Assembly (NCBI RefSeq): GCF_000721075.1
Contig: NZ_JOEQ01000004.1
Location: 496,001 to 560,000, forward strand
DNA from: Streptosporangium amethystogenes
Lineage (GTDB): Bacteria > Actinomycetota > Actinomycetes > Streptosporangiales > Streptosporangiaceae
Length of the DNA stretch: 64,000 bases
Direction: 5' to 3'
Positions 60,004 through 64,000 of the stretch are shown one piece after another. The notes beneath the pieces are model-generated. The model had not been told where the DNA came from. It made no database searches and saw only the letters and a list, made by a program, of their open reading frames with translations. A program made the translations under genes and the position numbers. Numbering within the stretch: position 1 is the first letter of the stretch; each line of letters starts with the position of its first letter.

Positions 60004-60459
60004 GTGAGCCCGGCACCCGGCAGACCTCGTTCTCCCCGCAGGCGCGACAGGCACGGCCGCGGCCTGCGCGGTCCGCTCGCGCCCTCGCACGTGCCGATCG
60101 CCAAGTCCCGCAGCGAGCGGTTCGACGATCTCGTCCTGGACGCCGTCGACCGGCTCAAGCCCCGGTGGGCCAAGCAGCTGGCGGCCGTGGAGTTCGCGGT
60201 CGAGGAGGTCCCGCCGATCAGCGAGCTGGGCGACGGCCCCGGGCTGCTGACCGGCGAGCCGATCCCGTTCGGACGGGCCAAGCCCGCCGACGGGAACCAA
60301 CCGGCCATTGTGATCATTTATCGTCGTCCCCTGGAGAGCCGGTCCCGCGATCGTGACCACCTCGGCGCGATGGTGCACGAGGCGGTGGTCGAGCAGGTCG
60401 CGGGCCTGCTCGGGCTCTCTCCGGAATCGATCGACCCCGGCTTCGACGACCACGACTGA
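60004..60459 (+). CDS. Zincin-like metallopeptidase-family protein with degenerate motif
   Basis: The 151-residue protein resembles the Rv3259-type metallopeptidase family. An Arg-rich N-terminus is followed by RFDDLVLDAVDRLKPRW and a C-terminal helix MVHEAVVEQVAGLLG, where the usual zinc signature is HExxH. Here the second His is Glu (H-E-A-V-V-E), a variant I recall as frequent in actinobacterial members, so peptidase activity is doubtful. The GTG follows GCTGGGGCC with no strong ribosome site. It sits between DUF3499 and DUF5719 genes as in related genomes. Confidence 0.8.
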   Translation: MSPAPGRPRSPRRRDRHGRGLRGPLAPSHVPIAKSRSERFDDLVLDAVDRLKPRWAKQLAAVEFAVEEVPPISELGDGPGLLTGEPIPFGRAKPADGNQPAIVIIYRRPLESRSRDRDHLGAMVHEAVVEQVAGLLGLSPESIDPGFDDHD

Positions 60460-60476
60460 CCCGTCCGAGCCGCCGC

Positions 60477-61892
60477 TCAGGGCAGGACCGTCGCGGCGGA
60501 CTCCGCGATCGGCGGTATCAGCGCCCACATCCGGGCCGCTGCCAGTGGCTGTACGGTCAGCGCCGGCCCGCCCTTCCGCCGCTCCTCCATGACGCGCCCG
60601 CCGTAGACCGGCCCCGAACCGGGCATCGGCTGCACGACCACCGCGAAGACCCCGTCCACCTTGGGCAGTTTGACCTGCTTGGTACGCGAGGCGGAGATGT
60701 CCACCTGGAACGGCTCGCCCGGCTCACCCTTGCGCGGAACCACCTGCACGCTCACCTTGCCCGCCATGTCCGGCGCGGTCAGCAGCAGCCGGGAGGTCAC
60801 CTTGCCTCCCGTACGGTTGTCGGCGACGACGCTCCCCAGGTCGACGGGGTCCGCCCCGGCGGTGAAGGCCACGTCGACCTTCGCCCCGGTGCCGGTGGCG
60901 ACGAGCCCCGCGACGATCGGGGTCTCCGAGGTGAGCACCAGCGCGGACGGCTGGCCGCCGATCCCGGTGGACAGGTCGAGGGTGGCGACGGAACCGGCGG
61001 GCACCTCGACGAGCTCGCGGCCCTTGAGCGCGTACGTCCCGTCGGGGGTGAGCGCCCTGACCTCCACCAGCGTGTCGACCTCGGCGTCGGAGGCGACGAG
61101 CAGTTCGCGTTTCCCGCCACCGCCGGGGATGCCCGGCACGACGACGCGGGTGGCGGGCTCCGCAGAGGCGGGCAGCCAGTCGACGCCGCGCCCGCCGTTC
61201 ATGATCGCCCTGGCGGCGGCGGTGACCCGCCCGGAGCTGGTGCGCACCTGGATCGCCAGGACGAGCGCCGAGGGCGCGAGATCCCGGACCTTGATCGAAC
61301 GGTTCTCACCGGGTTTCAGGGTGAGCACACCACCGCTGTCGGCGACCACGGGCCCCTCGCCCGAATAGACCATGATCTCCGCGATGGCCGGGGCGAGGTC
61401 GGCGTTGGTCAGGTAGAGCGTGACCTCGGCCGCAGCCGGCCCCGGGCCGACCAGCCAGGTGCTCGCCACCGGCTCGGTGCAGCGCACCCCGGCCAGTCCC
61501 CGCTGCCTGCCCGACTTCTCCTTGCGGGTCTGCGCCACCTCAAGGCCCGCCGCCATGCTCCCGGTGGCCGTGATGACAAGGGGCGGTGACGAGGCGGGGA
61601 TCTTCTCGTGCCAGAGACGGCCGGGGGTGTCGAGGGTGGCGAGGGTCCTGTCGCCGGTGACGAGTGCCGCGGTCCCCTGCGCCCGGCTGCCCGGTGGAGC
61701 CACCACGCCGACGGAGGTGTCGCCGGGCGATGGGCAGACCGTCGTCACCGAGGCGACGGGAACCTTCTGCATCTGTGGCGCGGGGGTGGCGACCGCCTGC
61801 GGCTGGGTCGCGGAGGCCACCCCGTACAGGGCGAGCAGGGCCACCAGGACCAGCACCAGCAGGCTGAACCGGTTCTCGATCAGGGATTTCAC
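60477..61892 (-). CDS. DUF5719 membrane-anchored extracytoplasmic protein
   Basis: The 471-residue protein has one N-terminal membrane helix (residues 9-28, FSLLVLVLVALLALYGVASA) and a long extracytoplasmic beta-rich region (for instance TLKPGENRSIKVRDLAPSA and VVVPGIPGGGGKRELLVAS). It matches the DUF5719 family found beside large glycosyltransferase genes in Actinobacteria. The GTG overlaps the stop of the upstream membrane gene by four bases (GTGA), so the pair is coupled. A role in exported glycan assembly is inferred from context. Confidence 0.85.
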   Translation of the reverse strand: MKSLIENRFSLLVLVLVALLALYGVASATQPQAVATPAPQMQKVPVASVTTVCPSPGDTSVGVVAPPGSRAQGTAALVTGDRTLATLDTPGRLWHEKIPASSPPLVITATGSMAAGLEVAQTRKEKSGRQRGLAGVRCTEPVASTWLVGPGPAAAEVTLYLTNADLAPAIAEIMVYSGEGPVVADSGGVLTLKPGENRSIKVRDLAPSALVLAIQVRTSSGRVTAAARAIMNGGRGVDWLPASAEPATRVVVPGIPGGGGKRELLVASDAEVDTLVEVRALTPDGTYALKGRELVEVPAGSVATLDLSTGIGGQPSALVLTSETPIVAGLVATGTGAKVDVAFTAGADPVDLGSVVADNRTGGKVTSRLLLTAPDMAGKVSVQVVPRKGEPGEPFQVDISASRTKQVKLPKVDGVFAVVVQPMPGSGPVYGGRVMEERRKGGPALTVQPLAAARMWALIPPIAESAATVLP

Positions 61893-64000
61893 CGGGGGGC
61901 CAGCTCTCTCCGGGACTTGGGCAGGTCCTGTGGGGCGGTGGGCTGGTCGGACTCGGTACCCGAGCCGGGCGCGGCCAGCACCAGGACGACCAGCACCAGC
62001 GCGGCCTGTACCCACGGCCAGCGGCTGTGCCAGGGGTCGCCGGGCGGGGTGACGGGAACGGCGATCGGCTGGGTCAGCCGCCACACGCCGACCGAGCGGG
62101 ACAGGCTCATCCTCGCCAGCGAGGGCTGCGAGTCGAGGGCGGCGCTGATCGCCGCGTCGACGGGCGCGGTCATCACGACGAACCGGACACCGTGCGCCGC
62201 CAGCACCCGGGCGTCGTCGCCGCCCCTGCCGGACACCAACCCGGCCGTGGCGACGCGGACCCGCTCCCTGGGCCCCTCGGGCACGGGGATGTCGGCCTCG
62301 CCGATCACCGGGGTACGCCCGCGCAGCACCGTGAAGAGCAGACCGTTCGGCGAGGTGCGCAGCAGCAGGGTCCGCTCGCCACCGGCGGAGTTGACCGCCG
62401 CGAGGGCGGGCATGACGTCGCGTACGGTTCCGCGGATCGGGCCGTTCACACCCTCGGTGATCCACATGCCCGCGGCGAGCAGTGGCGTGGAGAACGCGAC
62501 CAGCACGACCCCGAGCGCGGCGAGCCTGCGCAGCCCGCCGGCCGCCCGGAACTCCACGACCCGGTCGGCGGTGAGCGCGGCCACCACGAGCATGCCGGTG
62601 GCCGCGAAGGCCAGTGGCACACCAGGCCACGCGGGCGCCTCGACATCACCGTTGATCGAGGTGACGGGGGTCCTGCTGACCAGGATGGCCACCAGCACGC
62701 CGAAGAGGGCGACGCCCCAGCCGACCGCGATGACCATCCGGTTGCGGCGCATCAGCAGCGCGAGCAGGCAGGCGGCGATGAGACCGCCGGTCACCCAGAG
62801 CGGCGGCATGCCGGGCCCGCCTGGGCTGAGCATCAGCAACGACTGCGCGGGCAGTCCCGGGTCGACCAGCGCGGGCTGGTGCAGCCCGGCCTCCAGTAGC
62901 AGCCGCTTGGGATCCGCGACCAACTGGGCCAGCCAGGGGAACAGCAGGACCACGGGCACGGCGAACGCCACGAGCATCGAGACGGCGACGCCCCGGCGTG
63001 GGAAGGCCAGCGCCGCCAGCGCGCCGAGGATCGCGGTCAGCGGGTAGACCAGCGGGGCGAAGGCGGTACCGACGGCCAGCAGGAGCCCCAGGCCCCAGGC
63101 GGCACGGCGGGCTCGGCGCCGCTCCCCGGCGAGCACCGTGGTGGCGAGCGCCGCGTAGACGGGAAGCAGCACGAAGACCACCGCGGTGCCGAGCCGGCCC
63201 GCGGCGACCGCGCCGGTGGCCACCGGCAGGAGGGCATAGGAGGAGGCCAGCCAGACCCTCCTCCAGCGGCCCGGGATCATCGACCGGGTGGCCGCGTACG
63301 CGGAGATCCCCGCCAGCGGTACGCAACCGAGCAGCAGCAGCGAGACCGCGAGCCACGTCTTGCCGAACAGCACCGTGGAGAGCACGGCCAGCACCGCCAC
63401 GTACGGTGGAGCCCACGCGTCGGTGCCCAGACCCGTCTGGTGGTAACTCTCACGGTAGAGATCCCACAGGTCGGAGGCCCCGCCGATCACCGGGACGAGC
63501 GCGCCGCCGCCCAGCCTGGCGCCGCCGGTCAGGGCACGCTCGGCGATCAGCGTGACCAGGGCGAGCGCCAGGAAGAGCAGGACACCCGGGTTGCCGAAGA
63601 CACGCTGTATCACGCCGGCGTCGGTGAGCAGTTCCTCGCCGTCCTCCTGCTGCGGGTGTGGCGAGGCGGCCACCGCTTGGTGGCGCCCCTCGGACTCCAC
63701 GAACCCGCCCCCGGCCAGGTAGTTCTGGACCCGGTCGACAAGCCGCCGGTAGCCGGCGCCGGGCGGGGTGAGCAACCGGCTGATCGCCGCGTACGCCTGC
63801 CTGCGCCCCTTGGCCCGCACCCGCCGAGCCCTGATCATCCGAATGGGATGGCCGAACACCGAGCCGAACGCGAGGAACTCGTCCAGCGCGTTGGCGGGCT
63901 GCTTGGCCACCAGGAACAGCACCGTACGGAAGATGGAGCCGAACGCGTTGCGTACCAGCGCCCACAGCAGCGGCCTCAACGGCAGATTCGCCATGACCAC
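61889..64000 (-). CDS. Large membrane glycosyltransferase-type protein, C-terminal 703 residues
   Basis: The visible 703 residues (the N-terminus lies past the window edge) contain about 13 membrane segments between residues 20 and 540 and a C-terminal extracytoplasmic domain near 550-680 with a last helix. They resemble the C-terminal half of actinobacterial family-2 glycosyltransferases of over 1000 residues, whose catalytic domain would be N-terminal and is not visible here. The call depends on context with DUF5719, DUF3499 and ManB. Such enzymes are thought to move polyprenyl-linked sugars across the membrane. The gene is truncated only by the window. Confidence 0.75.
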   Translation of the reverse strand: MVMANLPLRPLLWALVRNAFGSIFRTVLFLVAKQPANALDEFLAFGSVFGHPIRMIRARRVRAKGRRQAYAAISRLLTPPGAGYRRLVDRVQNYLAGGGFVESEGRHQAVAASPHPQQEDGEELLTDAGVIQRVFGNPGVLLFLALALVTLIAERALTGGARLGGGALVPVIGGASDLWDLYRESYHQTGLGTDAWAPPYVAVLAVLSTVLFGKTWLAVSLLLLGCVPLAGISAYAATRSMIPGRWRRVWLASSYALLPVATGAVAAGRLGTAVVFVLLPVYAALATTVLAGERRRARRAAWGLGLLLAVGTAFAPLVYPLTAILGALAALAFPRRGVAVSMLVAFAVPVVLLFPWLAQLVADPKRLLLEAGLHQPALVDPGLPAQSLLMLSPGGPGMPPLWVTGGLIAACLLALLMRRNRMVIAVGWGVALFGVLVAILVSRTPVTSINGDVEAPAWPGVPLAFAATGMLVVAALTADRVVEFRAAGGLRRLAALGVVLVAFSTPLLAAGMWITEGVNGPIRGTVRDVMPALAAVNSAGGERTLLLRTSPNGLLFTVLRGRTPVIGEADIPVPEGPRERVRVATAGLVSGRGGDDARVLAAHGVRFVVMTAPVDAAISAALDSQPSLARMSLSRSVGVWRLTQPIAVPVTPPGDPWHSRWPWVQAALVLVVLVLAAPGSGTESDQPTAPQDLPKSRRELAPR

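Overview
This 64 kb window is high-GC actinobacterial chromosome. The nearest fit is a Streptosporangiaceae-like member of the Streptosporangiales (inference). Support comes from the mtrA-mtrB-lpqB block, long-form hpf and comF beside a secA1-type gene, a DasR-controlled N-acetylglucosamine PTS, a DUF3499 gene, frequent GTG starts with GGAGG-type ribosome sites, and TAT and lipoprotein signals. I found no rRNA, tRNA, CRISPR array, integrase or insertion sequence. The right half (about 27-64 kb) is conserved housekeeping sequence resembling the Mycobacterium tuberculosis Rv3235-Rv3260 neighbourhood. The left half is more accessory.

Layout. 0.4-1.6 kb: an ECF sigma factor with a 67-residue zinc anti-sigma protein, next to the C-terminal remnant of a NuoF-like gene. 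1.7-10.7 kb: a TAT-exported flavin oxidoreductase, a two-component pair, a membrane protein, an acetoacetyl-CoA synthetase and a penicillin-binding protein. 10.8-15.0 kb: three HAD-family genes, a DUF6912-type gene and an acyl-CoA dehydrogenase. 15.2-21.0 kb: a possible functional cassette made of a one-helix membrane protein with a 28-heptad arginine-phased tail, a 1484-residue CtpI-like P-type ATPase, and a previously unlisted 41-residue hydrophobic peptide gene. 21.1-27.1 kb: NagZ-like lipoprotein, HPr, EIIA, EIIB and a SIS sugar-phosphate enzyme, divergent from a DasR-type regulator and EIIC, with DasR-like operators. This locus can import and phosphorylate GlcNAc and links it to wall recycling.

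27.3-39.7 kb: an Rv3235-like protein, SecA, a small membrane protein, a YcaQ-family protein, an orphan response regulator, Hpf, ComF (followed by a rearranged duplicate of its own 3' end), LpqB, MtrB and MtrA. 40.1-47.7 kb: a membrane cluster of DUF4129, DUF4350, MoxR ATPase, DUF58, SpoIIM and RDD proteins. 47.9-51.0 kb: tandem secreted LVIVD beta-propeller paralogues, then a DUF305 lipoprotein. 52.1-54.8 kb: two S-adenosylhomocysteine hydrolases of different types in tandem. 55-64 kb: a MerR regulator, a CDF transporter, a SIS isomerase, Trm112-like protein, phosphomannomutase, DUF3499, a zincin-like protein, DUF5719, and a large membrane glycosyltransferase-associated protein cut by the window edge.

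Functional calls rest on motifs and recognised family resemblance only. No database search was run. Start codons were chosen by ribosome-site and family alignment, and are flagged where uncertain.
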